64,000 nucleotides of DNA from Serripes groenlandicus (lineage: Eukaryota > Mollusca > Bivalvia > Cardiida > Cardiidae). The stretch spans positions 8,656,994 through 8,720,993 of the forward strand of contig JASEVX010000010.1 in assembly GCA_031761405.1 (NCBI GenBank), read 5' to 3'. Positions within the stretch are counted from its first letter, which is position 1. The number at the start of each line of letters is the position of its first letter. Of the stretch, positions 10,254 through 19,992 are shown one piece after another. The notes under the pieces were generated by a model. That model had not been told where the DNA came from and did not search any database. It worked only from the letters and a program-made list of their open reading frames with translations. The translations under genes were made by a program, and so were the position numbers.

Positions 10254-13174
10254 GTAATGTCAATAACTGTTCACTGTTTACCTGAGACTTTTTTGTTCCA
10301 GTAGGCGCTCCAGTGAAGAGAGTATGTAAGCGGCATGGTAAGCTATCTTGGTAGAGAACTTGTCCTGAAAGCGAGAGGTCTCTGGTTTGAGCCCCAGACT
10401 ATAGCTGCATGTTTTTCTCTTCCTGTGACATGTTTTATCCATCTGATTTGCTTTTATATAAGGGTTGACCCTTCCCACATGTATGCACATTTTGACACTT
10501 TTCTACAACAGAATTTTTTTGAAAATATGGCATTTGGAGAATTTCTTCATGAGGAAATTCTCATCCTGCATGCCAGTTTTAAACTTTTTTCTCAGAATCG
10601 GAGATTTTCCATATTTTTATTAATACACTTTCAATATTGCTTTAGATGTGTTGTATGTTGGAAGGGTGTTGAGTCAATAATCATGTTTTATGTGTACAAT
10701 AGTTTTTTGTAATTTCAGTGGGCTTCTGCCAGTCAGTTTATGCTGAAACACGAGGATAAGAAGAATGATCTTCAGCTGGCCCCACCACAGATTATAGAGC
10801 TAGGACGCCTGTTGAATTTTAAAGATGCTGAACATTTAAAGAAATCCTCCTACGAGACTTCATCTGTTAGAGCTGACAGAATTTATCCTGTACCTGTTAC
10901 ATGCGATGATGGCATTCTCTACTTATATCCAGGTTTGATCATCATTCATTTTGTATAATTTGTTTAGTAGTATGATCTACAACAAGAGTACCGCAAACGG
11001 TACATAATACGCCCGTCAGGAACTTCTTTGCAACTCATGCAGAATTTGACAAATATCTAAGTCCAAAAAGGGGCATAACTCATTCAAAAATTGACGAAAT
11101 TCAAGGAAATGTGAACTTGATCTGTGACACTTGATTACAAAGCCATATACATAATTTCAGCTCAATACATCAAAGCATGTAGAAAAAAAGTGCGGAAAAC
11201 AAATATTCTAAGTCCAAAAAGGGGCATAACTCATTCAAAAATTGACGAAATCCCAGGAAATATGAACTTGATCTGTGACACATCACTACAAAGCCTTATA
11301 CAAAATTTCAGCTCAATAGCTGGAAGCATGTAGAAAAAAAGTGCGGAAAACAAATATTCTAAGTCCAAAAAGGGGCATAACTCATTCAAAAATTGACGAA
11401 ATCCCAGGAAATGTAAACTTGATCTGTGACACATCACTGCAAAGCCTTATACACAATTTCAGCTCAATAGCTCAAAGCATGTAGAAAAAAAGTGCGGAAA
11501 ACAAATATTCTAAGTCCATAAAGGGGCATAACTCATTCAAAAATTTACGAAATCCCAGGAAATATGAACTTGATCTGTGACACATCACTACAAAGCCTTA
11601 TACAAAATTTCAGCTCAATAGCTCAAAGTATGTAAGAAAAAAGTGCGGAACGGACGGACGGAGGGACGGAGGGGCATGACCATATCATAATACGTACCGT
11701 TTTTAAGAAACGGTCGTATAAAAATTAATGATTTACCAAAATTAAAGGAAGCAGGGGCCTATATTGATTGATTGGATTTTAACCCTTTCGGCGCCAAGTT
11801 AATCACAGAAAATTCCAGGCAGCGCCAGGTTTATTTCACAATTTCTCAGTAGTAGTAATAGTAGTTGTAGAATTGTCGACTGCAGTCGCCTATGGCGCTC
11901 TATCGTAATGTCGACTGCAGTCGCCGAAAGGGTTAATTTTATTTTAACATTTTTTCAGTTAATATAATAGCACGGTGCTAGTCCACCTAACCATGTGTTT
12001 CCAGACATTCTCACACCAGTACATGTACTCCAAACAACATTTTTACATGCATCTGGCTCTCTTTGCACAATATCGGGTTTGATCCCCAGTTGTGGCACAA
12101 CGGTCATGGTGGATAGCCATTGTGCAAGGCACATTTACTAGCCTAGTACTGGTTTGTTATACCCAGGGATCATGAATAAGTGAACTGTTGCCGTGATATA
12201 ACTGAAATAATCTTGAAAACGCGTAACCCCAATATTCAAACAGGGGAGATAATATAATTATGTAATATACATTTCAACATAGATTATTTTAAGCCCATTG
12301 GAATACCAATGACTCATGTCAAATATTGGAAATAATCGATACAGCCAGGGCTCAAACTCATTACCCCTGGATTGATAGCCCTCTTGTGTTACACAAGAAC
12401 CATAAAGGGTTCACTAGTATTTAACCCTTTCCCAAATACAAACTCTTTCTGACATCTCTGCAGCAGATGACTTCTGGAAACAGTGTTGTTAAAGGATAAA
12501 GTGCTCAAAATATTTTCAACTCTATTCAACAACTTGAGTAAACACTCATTCACAGACATGTACTTTCCACAAATTTTCCCAGAATGATTTCAGTCTTCAG
12601 CTGCAGTATTGTTGTATGTGGGAAAGGGTACTAAAAATAACTGCAAAGGCAGGAGACGTAAAGAGGAGCAGAATGTTTATGTATTTAACCCTTTTCCACA
12701 TATAGACGCTTTCTGACGCCTCTGCAGCAGACAGCGTTTTGAAAACATAGTGACAAAAGAAGAAATTGCTCAAAACGAGCAATTTCTCCTTTTGCCACAA
12801 TGTTTTTCCACTTTAAGTCATAGGTTATCCATTAAATTATGGAGATTTTATGGAGACTATGTTCAAAGTCGTCTGCTGCAGAATTGTTGTATGAGGAAAA
12901 GGGTTAAACTATAGGAAAAATCAAGTTTATTTAAATTTCAGGAGATGAGCTCTTCCCCGAGAACCCCGATGTTGATGGCTTAAACCCACCACTCAGCGTA
13001 TCTGGAACCATATCGGATCTGCGGAACAAATTCCCTAACATGTATAGATCAGAAATTTACATGGAGAATGACACTTTAACGAGAGCAATAAAATGTACTG
13101 TTGAAATACCAGACGGGCGGGCAGTGCCGATTTTTGACGTCTTTGACCAGTCAGTAGCGCGATCCAATCTCTGA
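9519..13174 (+). CDS. NUDT19: Nudix hydrolase 19 (acyl-CoA diphosphatase, RP2-type), complete
   Basis: The family hydrolyses CoA and acyl-CoA to 3',5'-ADP and phosphopantetheine, usually in peroxisomes. Exons 9519-10253, 10719-10932 and 12942-13174 join in phases 0 and 1 to give 393 residues (human 375). Visible features are HVFPGG at residues 51-56 and the Nudix core RETFEESG at 119-126. They are separated by a roughly 60-residue insertion, as in NUDT19 relatives, so the standard Nudix spacing is broken. Further on are SNWLTP, RRYDTAFYVC and YPGDELFPENPDVDG, the last spanning the exon 2/3 junction. The start is the ATG at 9519; an in-frame TGA lies upstream at 9450-9452 and the intervening TTG is not needed. 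The C-terminus is SNL, not the canonical SKL/SHL peroxisomal signal, so location is uncertain. A MITE follows the stop by 25 bases. Confidence 0.95.
10299..10460 (+). repeat. tRNA-like SINE head in NUDT19 intron 1
   Basis: A tRNA-like module carries an A-box-like stretch around CTTGGTAGAGAACTTG and a B box GGTTTGAGCCCC near 10386. Beyond it the sequence becomes anonymous. It lacks a good acceptor stem, so it is read as a SINE fragment, not a tRNA gene. Confidence 0.5.
10719..10932 (+). CDS. NUDT19: NUDT19 exon 2
   Basis: The acceptor TTTCAG precedes WASASQFMLKHEDKKND. The exon runs through APPQIIELGRLLNF to LYLYP and ends in phase 1 before GTTTGA. The PPQ-ELxRL-NF pattern is typical of NUDT19. 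Confidence 0.94.
10982..11721 (+). repeat. Tandem-cored HINE-like element, 151-bp units
   Basis: The 5' end AACAAGAG is followed by the hairpin TACCGCAAACGGTA. About four 151-bp units follow; AAGTCCAAAAAGGGGCATAA recurs at 11059, 11210 and 11361. An ACGG-rich microsatellite and an ACCGTTTTTAAGAAACGGT hairpin close it. It lies in NUDT19 intron 2. The short reading frames inside are repeat translations. Confidence 0.8.
11762..12050 (-). repeat. SINE family A, interrupted by a TTAA element
   Basis: The SINE tail (GATTGATTGGATTTT) and body (TTTTTCAGTTAATATAATAG, then GTGTTTCCAGACATTCTCAC) are separated by the insertion at 11779-11936. Confidence 0.7.
11779..11936. mobile_element. Second TTAA MITE family (CCCTTTCGGCG ends)
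   Basis: It is flanked by TTAA, with termini CCCTTTCGGCGCCAAG and CAGTCGCCGAAAGGG as inverted repeats. Two internal GTCGACTGCAGTCG palindromes occur. The CCCTTTC start is shared with MITE A but the body is different. Confidence 0.8.
12062..12235 (+). repeat. SINE family B, partial
   Basis: It contains the B box GGTTTGATCCCCAG, then CTAGCCTAGTACTGGTTTGT and the tail GTGATATAACTGAAATAATC. Confidence 0.7.
12421..12630 (-). mobile_element. MITE A, older subtype
   Basis: TTAA-CCCTTTCCCAAATAC on the left and GTATGTGGGAAAGGGTA on the right; the palindrome is lost. Confidence 0.75.
12685..12907 (-). mobile_element. MITE A, near the NUDT19 exon 3 acceptor
   Basis: TTAA at both ends. It finishes 34 bases before the coding exon, so the intron's branch-point region lies at or inside the transposon edge. 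Confidence 0.88.
12942..13174 (+). CDS. NUDT19: NUDT19 exon 3 and stop codon
   Basis: The acceptor AATTTCAG is followed by a frame that completes GDELFPENPDVDG and continues through LRNKFPNMYRSEI and PDGRAVPIFDVFD to ARSNL, with TGA at 13172-13174. A MITE A copy ends 34 bases before the exon, so the acceptor region of this intron is squeezed between transposon and exon. Confidence 0.93.
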
Positions 13175-13199
13175 GATGTTCCTATCTGTTGTAATGGTG

Positions 13200-13426
13200 T
13201 TAACCCTTTCCCTCATATAGATGCTTTTTGACGCCTCTGCAGCAGACAGCTTTTTGAAAACATAGTGAACAGAGAAGAAATTGCTCAAAACGAGCAATTT
13301 CTCCTTTTGCCACAGTGTTTCCACTTTTAGTCATAGGTTATCCATTCAATTATAGAGATATTCTTTTTTTGACAAAATATGTTTAAAGTCTCTGCTGCAG
13401 AATTGTCGTATGAGGGAAAAGGTTAA
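13200..13426 (-). mobile_element. MITE A in the probable NUDT19 3' UTR
   Basis: It starts 25 bases after the stop codon and has TTAA at both ends. The palindrome AAATTGCTCAAAACGAGCAA is intact. Confidence 0.9.
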
Positions 13427-13600
13427 CCCTTCTCGGCATATATATTTATGAATGACAGTATAATTATTGAACACAATTGAAAACATTGTGACGAAAGGAG
13501 AAATTGCTCATCATGAGCAATTTCTTCTTTTGCCACAATATTTTCAAAAGTCATCTGCAGTAGAGGCATTAAAATGCGTCTATATATGATAAAGGGTTAA
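13423..13600 (+). mobile_element. MITE A, sharing a TTAA with the previous copy
   Basis: It begins in the same TTAA that ends its neighbour. The left arm is shortened; AAATTGCTCATCATGAGCAA and GATAAAGGGTTAA are present. Confidence 0.8.
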
Positions 13601-13931
13601 CAAAAAAGTATTTTCATTGCATAAATGTGCAAACTTTGTGCCAAAAAGAATGAAATAATTAATCATGAACAATTTCTCTTTTTGCCACAATGTATTAGAA
13701 AACAATCTGCTGCTATAAGTTCAAAATGCATCTTGTTACTTGAAAAATTACTTGCATTCCTGGAAAGGAAATGGAAAGTGTCTGCTTTGAAATTGTCAAA
13801 TTAAAAATTGTTAAATTCTAAAAACTTGAAAATTATTTATGATACAGAGTTCCAAACAATATGGGGGAAAGGGGAGTAATTGTTTATTTTGAGCATTTTC
13901 ACATTTTTTTCTGAATATGCATCAACAGTTG

Positions 13932-14157
13932 TCTGAAACCACATACAACAAATCTGCAGCAGACGACTTTGAAAATGTCTAGGCAAAAGCATAGAAAATC
14001 CCTTTAAATGAAAGAACAATAATTGAATAGTGTTGAAAACATAGTGACAGGAGGAGAAATTGCTTGTTTTGAGCAATTTCTTCTTTTGTCACAATGTTTT
14101 TAAAAAGCCGTCTGCTGCAGAGGCGTCAGAAAGCGTTTATATGAGGGAAAGGGTTAA
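13932..14157 (+). mobile_element. MITE A, left end worn
   Basis: ACATACAACAAATCTGCAGC on the left; intact GAGGGAAAGGGTTAA on the right. Confidence 0.8.
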
Positions 14158-14219
14158 AGAATAGTTTTGTAATTCTTGTTGAAAAGGGATTGAACAACAC
14201 TTTCCTGGATACAGATAAA

Positions 14220-14449
14220 TTAACCTTTTCCATCATACAACAAATCTGCAGCAGAAGACTTTGAAAACATACCCGAAAAAAATTGGAAACTCCCTTCAAA
14301 TGAAAGTACAATAATTGAAAAGAGTTGAAAACATGGAGACAAAAGGAGAAATTGCTTGTTTTGAGCAATTTCTTCTTTTGTCGCCATATTTTCAAAAAGC
14401 TGTCTGCTGCAGAGGCATCAGAAAGCGCCAATATGAGAGAGGGGTAAAA
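14220..14449 (+). mobile_element. MITE A
   Basis: TTAA-CCTTTTCCATCATA on the left; the right end has decayed to GAGAGAGGGGTAAAA. Confidence 0.8.
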
Positions 14450-15560
14450 CCCTTTTCCACTTGCAGATGCGTTTTGAGGCAACTGAAGCGGACACATTTA
14501 AACAAGATTGTGACGAAAGCAATTTTCTCATTTTTAGCTCCACTGGCTGAAAGCCAGTCGAGCTTATGTCATGGCGAATTGTCCGTCGTGCATGCGTGCA
14601 TGCGTAAACTTTTTCCTTTAAACGACTTCTTCTCACTAACCACTTGGCCAATTTGGTTGAAACTTCATAGGAAGCATCCTCTCAATGTCCTCTCTTAAAT
14701 TCCTTCAATTTTTTTTGATCCATCCATAATTCTGGTTTCCATGGCAACCAAAAGAAAAAAATAGTGAAAACTTAAAAAATCTTCTTCTCTGAAAGTGTCA
14801 GGCCGATTTTCAAATAATTTTGTAGAAATGTTCCTTGGGTGACCCTTTATTAGATTCCTTCAAGAAATGTTGATTGGTTGAAAAACATGGCCGCCAGGGG
14901 GCGGGGCTATTTTGCTCTATATGACCATAGTGAAAATTTAAAAAATCTTCTTCTCCGAAAGTGTTCAGCCGATTTTCAAATAATTTTGTAGAAATGTTCA
15001 TTGGGTGACCCTCTATCAGATTCCTTCAAGCCATGTTGATTGGTCGAAAAATATGGCCGCCAGAGGGCGGGGCTATTTTGCTCTATATGACCATAGTGAA
15101 AATTTAAAAAATCTTCTTCTCCGAAAGTGTTGAGCAGATTTTCAAATAATTTTGTAGAAATGTTCTTTGGGTGACCCTCTATCAAATTCCTTCAAGCCAT
15201 GTTGATTGGTTCAAAAATATGGCCGCCATGGGGTGGGGCTATTTTGCCTTATATGGCTATTGTGAAAACTTAAAAAATCTTCTCCTCCGAAAGTGTCAGG
15301 CCGATTTTCAAATAATTTTGCAGAAACATTCCTTGGGTGACACTCTACAAGATTCCTTTAAGCCATGGTGGTTGGTAAAAAATATGGCCACTAGGGGGCA
15401 GGGCTGTTTGGACATTTGATTTTTGCCTTATGGCCGTGGAGCGATACTGGCCCTCTTGGGCCTCTTGTTCCACAATATTTTCACGACATTTGACGCCTGC
15501 CGATGTAGATGACTTTTGAAATCATTACAATATTTTCAACTCTCATCAATATATTTCTTT
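14450..15560 (-). mobile_element. Old MITE A split by a tandem-cored element
   Basis: Left part CCCTTTTCCACTTGCAGATG to CAATTTTCTCA; right part CACAATATTTTCACGACATT onward. Together they read as one decayed copy opened in its T-run. Confidence 0.6.
14531..15470 (-). repeat. Tandem-cored HINE-like element (GCGGGGC unit)
   Basis: Read on the minus strand it runs from CAAGAGGCCCAAGAGGGCC to a 3' hairpin CTGGCTTTCAGCCAG near AGCTAAAAA. The body has about three units with GGCCGCCAGGGGGCGGGGC and AAATTATTTGAAAATCGG. Confidence 0.8.
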
Positions 15561-16455
15561 CAGTTTTCAAGATTATTGAAATTGTTCGTCTGATGATTGT
15601 AAAGCAGCCGACCCATGAAAAGTCATGTGAAGTAATGGGTCGAGATGTTTTTAGCCAAATGAACCAATCAACTGTTTCTCTCATAACCAATCTGCAACAG
15701 ATGACTTTGAAAACATCATCACAACAATATGGAAAATCTCTATAAATCAAAATACAATTATTGAATAACATTGAAAACATTAAAAAAAAACTTTTGTAAT
15801 GTGTGCCAGGTCTTTTAACGAGTTAAGCCACTGTTGGTCATCCATCTAGGCACTAACTGCAATCTACGTTTTTTACTTTGGCAAGGTTGTAGAGGTGACA
15901 TTTGTACCTATACCCCATTCCCTTTACATTTCTCTTGACTTTAGCCCGAAGTCACACAACTGCTTACTAGCAGTACATAAGTGGAGCCTGTGTAACATCA
16001 CTTGGAAGTTGGGAACCACTGGAATCTGGGGATGAACTAGTATCCTGTCGCTGCCACCATTTTGTAGTGATTTTCGGGTTACCCATCCAGGCACTCCATC
16101 AACATTACTTTAAAAGCTAGCTTCCACAGCAAGGCTGTAGAAGTGGTATTTGTTATAATAACCGATTCCAGTTACACCATTTCATCAACAAACAACCAGT
16201 TATTATTGACTTTTTACCTTGACGAGCAAGATTGTGTGCTGCCATCATTTTGTAATATTGACCCTCTCTTTAGGCATGAAAAGTTTGGTTTAGGTTTGAT
16301 TTAAAGTTTGGTTTAAGTTAAAAAGTATTTTTAACCGATATTTATTTAGTAATACAACTTTTGGCTGCCTACTACTAATTAATGCTCTTTGTCGGGATTT
16401 TAATTGATTTCCTGGGTAGTTTTATGTCCTATTGTTATTTAACAACATAATTATT
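15560..16455. other. Intergenic, no gene seen
   Basis: Contains a worn MITE relic to about 15790, then apparently unique sequence. Confidence 0.5.
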
Positions 16456-16458
16456 TCC

Positions 16459-16601
16459 TTAACCCTTTCCCTCATGTAGACGCTATCCGACGCCTTTTTG
16501 AAAACATAGGTTATCCATTCAGTTATAGAGATTTTCCATTTTTTGACAAAATATGTTCAAAGTCGTCTGCTGAAGAATTGTCGTATGAGGGAAAGGGTTA
16601 A
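16459..16601 (-). mobile_element. MITE A with large internal deletion
   Basis: Both TTAA ends are intact. The centre, including the palindrome, is missing, so GACGCCTTTTTGAAAACATA joins GGTTATCCATTCAGTTAT. Confidence 0.88.
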
Positions 16602-16947
16602 ACTTTCAATTGATGAACTATTGACAAACAACCTGCAGACACATTTTGATGCAGACGACTTTGAAAAACATTTTAGCAAAAGAAGAATTTCAGCCACATT
16701 TAAACCCATATGAAGCAGGACCTCAAAAAACATTAAGGGCAAAGGAGAAATTGTTCATAATGAGCATTTTTTCCCCTTTTACCATAACATTTTCAACTAT
16801 ATTCAGTCCGCGTACACTTTTATTTGTAGACATGTTCCATACTTATTGCCTATATTGTCTGCTGCCTTTAAGTTGAAAGTACTTATTTTTGTAAGTTGCA
16901 AACAATTTAACAGTTTCTTGTTCTGTAGATGTATTCAAAGCAGATAT

Positions 16948-17209
16948 GAGACGTCTCGCGAGAAAACCAACGTTATGGCCTCTGTGTAATGTATTGACCA
17001 AGATCAGCCTGTGCAGTCCACGCAGACTGATCCAGACCGACACATTCCGTCTCAGGGGGCTAGAGGTATAGAGTAATAATTCCTGAAACAGAAAATCCAC
17101 ATGGGGTGAAAAGTGTCTGTCCGGGTAAGCCTACGCAACATGCTTAGGCTGATCCGGATCGATACTTTACGCAGAGTCCATGATGTTGGGTTTTTTCGCG
17201 GGACGGCTC
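16948..17209. repeat. Long-TIR repeat N, near full length
   Basis: Termini GAGACGTCTCGCGAGAAAAC and TTTTTTCGCGGGACGGCTC are inverted repeats. The similarity extends inward through the GTAATGTATTGACC and GATCAGCCTGTGCAG regions, over about 60 bases. Confidence 0.7.
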
Positions 17210-17251
17210 AAATCTCTTTACCCTTTCCCACATGCAATACATCTGAAGCAG

Positions 17252-17482
17252 TTAACCCTTTCCCTCATAAAGATGCTTTCTGACGCCTATGCAGCAGACG
17301 GCTTTTTGAAAACATAGTGACAAATGAAGAAATTGCTCAAAACAAGCAATTTCTCCTTTTACCACAATGTTTTCCACTTTTAGTCATAGGTTATCTATTC
17401 AATTATAGCGATTTTCTATTTTTTTGACAAAATATATTCAAAGTCGTCTGCTGCATAATTGTCGTATGAGGGAAAGGGTTAA
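17252..17482 (-). mobile_element. MITE A, full length
   Basis: TTAA at both ends; GACGCCTATGCAGCAGACGG arm and a near-perfect central palindrome. Confidence 0.92.
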
Positions 17483-17696
17483 CTTTGAATAATATCTAGG
17501 CAAAACTATTGGAAATCTTAAACATCGATAGAATTATTATATATAGATGAAAACATTGTGGCAAAAGGAGAAATTGTACATCATGAGCATTATCTCCTTT
17601 GGCCACACTGTTTTCTAAAGTGCTCGCTGCGTATGAGATAAAATGCGGCTGCATGAGAGAAATGGGTAAATAACAAAGTTATTGTTGTTCTATATA

Positions 17697-17851
17697 AAAC
17701 AAGAACACCGCATACGGCACAGACGCCCGACTGATAGAAAACAGAAAAAAAGCCGAGCTGAACAAAAAACCTTAACTAGACGACCACGCCGCCGCCGACC
17801 ACGCCAGGGTCATGACAATAGCTCGTTTTTTTCCAAAAGTTGAGCTAATAA
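17697..17851 (+). repeat. Short HINE-like element
   Basis: AACAAGAACACCGCATACGG start, CGCCAGGGTCATGACAATAG tail, and an AGCTAATAATA end. It has no tandem core. Confidence 0.55.
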
Positions 17852-17996
17852 TAAGATTTCATGAACAAACGAAACAAATATGAATAAGTGTTCAATAAGG
17901 ATATTTATTTCCAAGAATAAACTATTCAATTTCTAGTAAAGATAATTAATTTATTTCCTTGATAAATGTATGAAAACTGCATCAAAATATATTGGC

Positions 17997-18160
17997 TTTA
18001 TAACCAAACTTTTCCAGGTGCAGACGACATTTGATGCCTCTGCAGCAGATGACTTTTGAAAACATTTTGCCAAAAGAAGAAATTGCTCATGAAGGGCAAT
18101 TTATCCCTTTCCCACAATATTTTCAACCATGTATTTAAATCATATTTCAAATCTTGCACA
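17997..18160. mobile_element. MITE A relic
   Basis: CAGACGACATTTGATGCCTC and GCAGCAGATGACTTTTGAAA arm, followed by AAATTGCTCATGAAGGGCAA. Confidence 0.55.
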
Positions 18161-18217
18161 TGCGGATGAGGACACAACAGGACCCTTTTTTTGCATGATG
18201 TGAATCAAATATAATTG

Positions 18218-18410
18218 ATTGTTTGGTGTTTCAAGCCGCTTTCAACAATTCAGTTATATCACGGTGTTTCCTGGGTAAGTTACATGTACTACTGGTCCAT
18301 TTATCCTGACACCAGTCAGTCAGTCATGATGCTAACCATGTGACCATTACTACCATGTTTTAAGTCTTTGGTATGATCCGGCTTGGGATCAAACCCAAGG
18401 TGGACGCTAC
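18218..18410 (-). repeat. SINE family C
   Basis: GATTGTTTGGTGTTTCAAGC through ATCCTGACACCAGTCAGTCA. The last segment resembles the minisatellite unit at the right edge. Confidence 0.6.
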
Positions 18411-18719
18411 ACCACCGAGGCAGATGGGATCAAATCTAAACTTGGGTATATAGAACACAATGTGGATTTATAGAATGTGAAAAAAGATTATATCTATGAA
18501 AAAAAAGTTATTACAATATTCATAATTATGCAATTAATAGGTGTAAGAAAAAAATTGATTTGAGCAATTTTGCAAAAGTAAGAGTACCTAATTACGAAAA
18601 CTAATGAAAAATGAAAATTACAATTGCATTATGATAAATTAGCAATCCATTCCAGGTTATTTCAAAATTAATTTCTCATTATTGCCCATATGTGCAAATG
18701 AAATCGCCTATTCATTTAG

Positions 18720-19035
18720 CTTAACCCTTTCCCAGACACCACAAATCTGCAGCAGATGACTTTGTTAACAACTGTACAATAAAAATATGTCCATCAGTAT
18801 GAGTTCAATCATCAAATAGAGTTTAAACACTGTGGCAAAAGGAGAAATTGCAATTGAGATTTTTTTTTATCATTTCGGGTAGAAATTGCAACATATTGAA
18901 AATTGCTCATATAATTTGAATTGAGTTGATAAGCCTGTGAGGGGAAGAGAAAATGCTATTTTTTAAGCAATTTATTACTTTCCAACAATACTTTCAACTG
19001 TTTATCCCAATTATACCATCACATTTCTAAATGTA
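18720..19035. mobile_element. Worn MITE A relics
   Basis: TTAA-CCCTTTCCCAGACACC with CTGCAGCAGATGACTTTG at the left; further AGCAATTT fragments follow. Confidence 0.5.
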
Positions 19036-19259
19036 ACCTTTTTCCCCAAACAATTCTGCAGCAGACGACTTTGAATATATTTTGTCAAAAAATAGAAAAT
19101 CTCTAAAATTGAATGGATAACCTATGACTAAAAGTGGAAAACATTGTGGCAAAAGGAGCAATTGCTCGTATTGATTAATTTCTTCTTTTGTCACTATGTT
19201 TTCAAAAAGTCGTCTGCTGCAGAGGCATCAGAAAGTGTCTATATGAGAGAAAGGGTTAA
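19036..19259 (+). mobile_element. MITE A
   Basis: The left end is worn (CCTTTTTCCCC); the right end is GAGAGAAAGGGTTAA. Confidence 0.85.
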
Positions 19260-19369
19260 ATGTCTAGTTAGAAAAACGACTTGTGTGCTTTGAAGAGATA
19301 TTTGTTTTATGTAAAACTTATTAAAAGTAGGAACAAACACACTATTGACATTTTTGCAGAAAACATTGT

Positions 19370-19730
19370 CGGGGAAATGAGAAGTTTCTCAACATGAGCA
19401 ATTTTTCTCCTTCCTTCCACAATGTTTTCACTTCTTCATTAGCAATTATGCTTCCAATTTTTCAAATGTTTACACCAGATGCTTTGAAAGCAGACAATTT
19501 TTAAAATATTATATCAAAACATAATAAAAAGCATATTGTAGATCAAAATATGGAAAATCTTTCTAACTCAAACTGAAAGTATAATTATCAAATAGATTTG
19601 ATAACATTGTGTCAAAGGGAGAAATTGCTCATTATGAGCAATATCCCCTTACATAACAATGCTTTCTAAAGTTGTCTGCTGCAGGGGCGTCAAAATATAT
19701 TTCCATGTTGAGAAAGAGTTTAACAAAAAA
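19370..19730. mobile_element. MITE A relics downstream of the transglutaminase stop
   Basis: GAAATTGCTCATTATGAGCA at 19621 and GTTGTCTGCTGCAGGGGCGT at 19673 mark old copies. Confidence 0.55.
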
Positions 19731-19808
19731 GTATGCCATACTAGGACATCTCCTACAATTAATATTGGCTATATCAAAAATGCATATTTTTTTCTCTTTT
19801 TCAAAATA

Positions 19809-19992
19809 TTAATTGTCGGCTTCCATTGGCTCTTTTTCATCTTCATTCTTGCTTATTACATTGACGACCTCCTCGTCGATGATGTTTGTCAACTCATCAG
19901 ATGTAAATGTAGCTATGATGGTTCGTTCTCCAATACGCCGAGAGTTAATGGCAACATTCGCAGTGAACTCTTCTCCTGGGTTAAGAACTTTC
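19809..19992 (-). CDS. TGM: Transglutaminase terminal exon and stop codon
   Basis: It encodes [20 protein letters not shown], then [20 protein letters not shown] and an acidic tail ending KEPMEADN, followed by TAA. The RVG/KVLNPGE junction is typical of the last domain. Frames read on the plus strand here are shadows. Confidence 0.92.

Noticed and set aside
10335..10712. 125-codon frame in NUDT19 intron 1
   Set aside because: Begins in SINE sequence and shows no family resemblance; exon 2 starts at 10719 in the homologous frame.
14315..14698. 127-codon open frame
   Set aside because: It crosses a MITE and the end of a tandem-cored element; no conserved protein.
17813..17851. Target-duplication-bearing short element
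   Set aside because: Ends resemble the AACAAG/AGCTAA group but no duplication could be seen, so it was kept only as a low-confidence member of that group.
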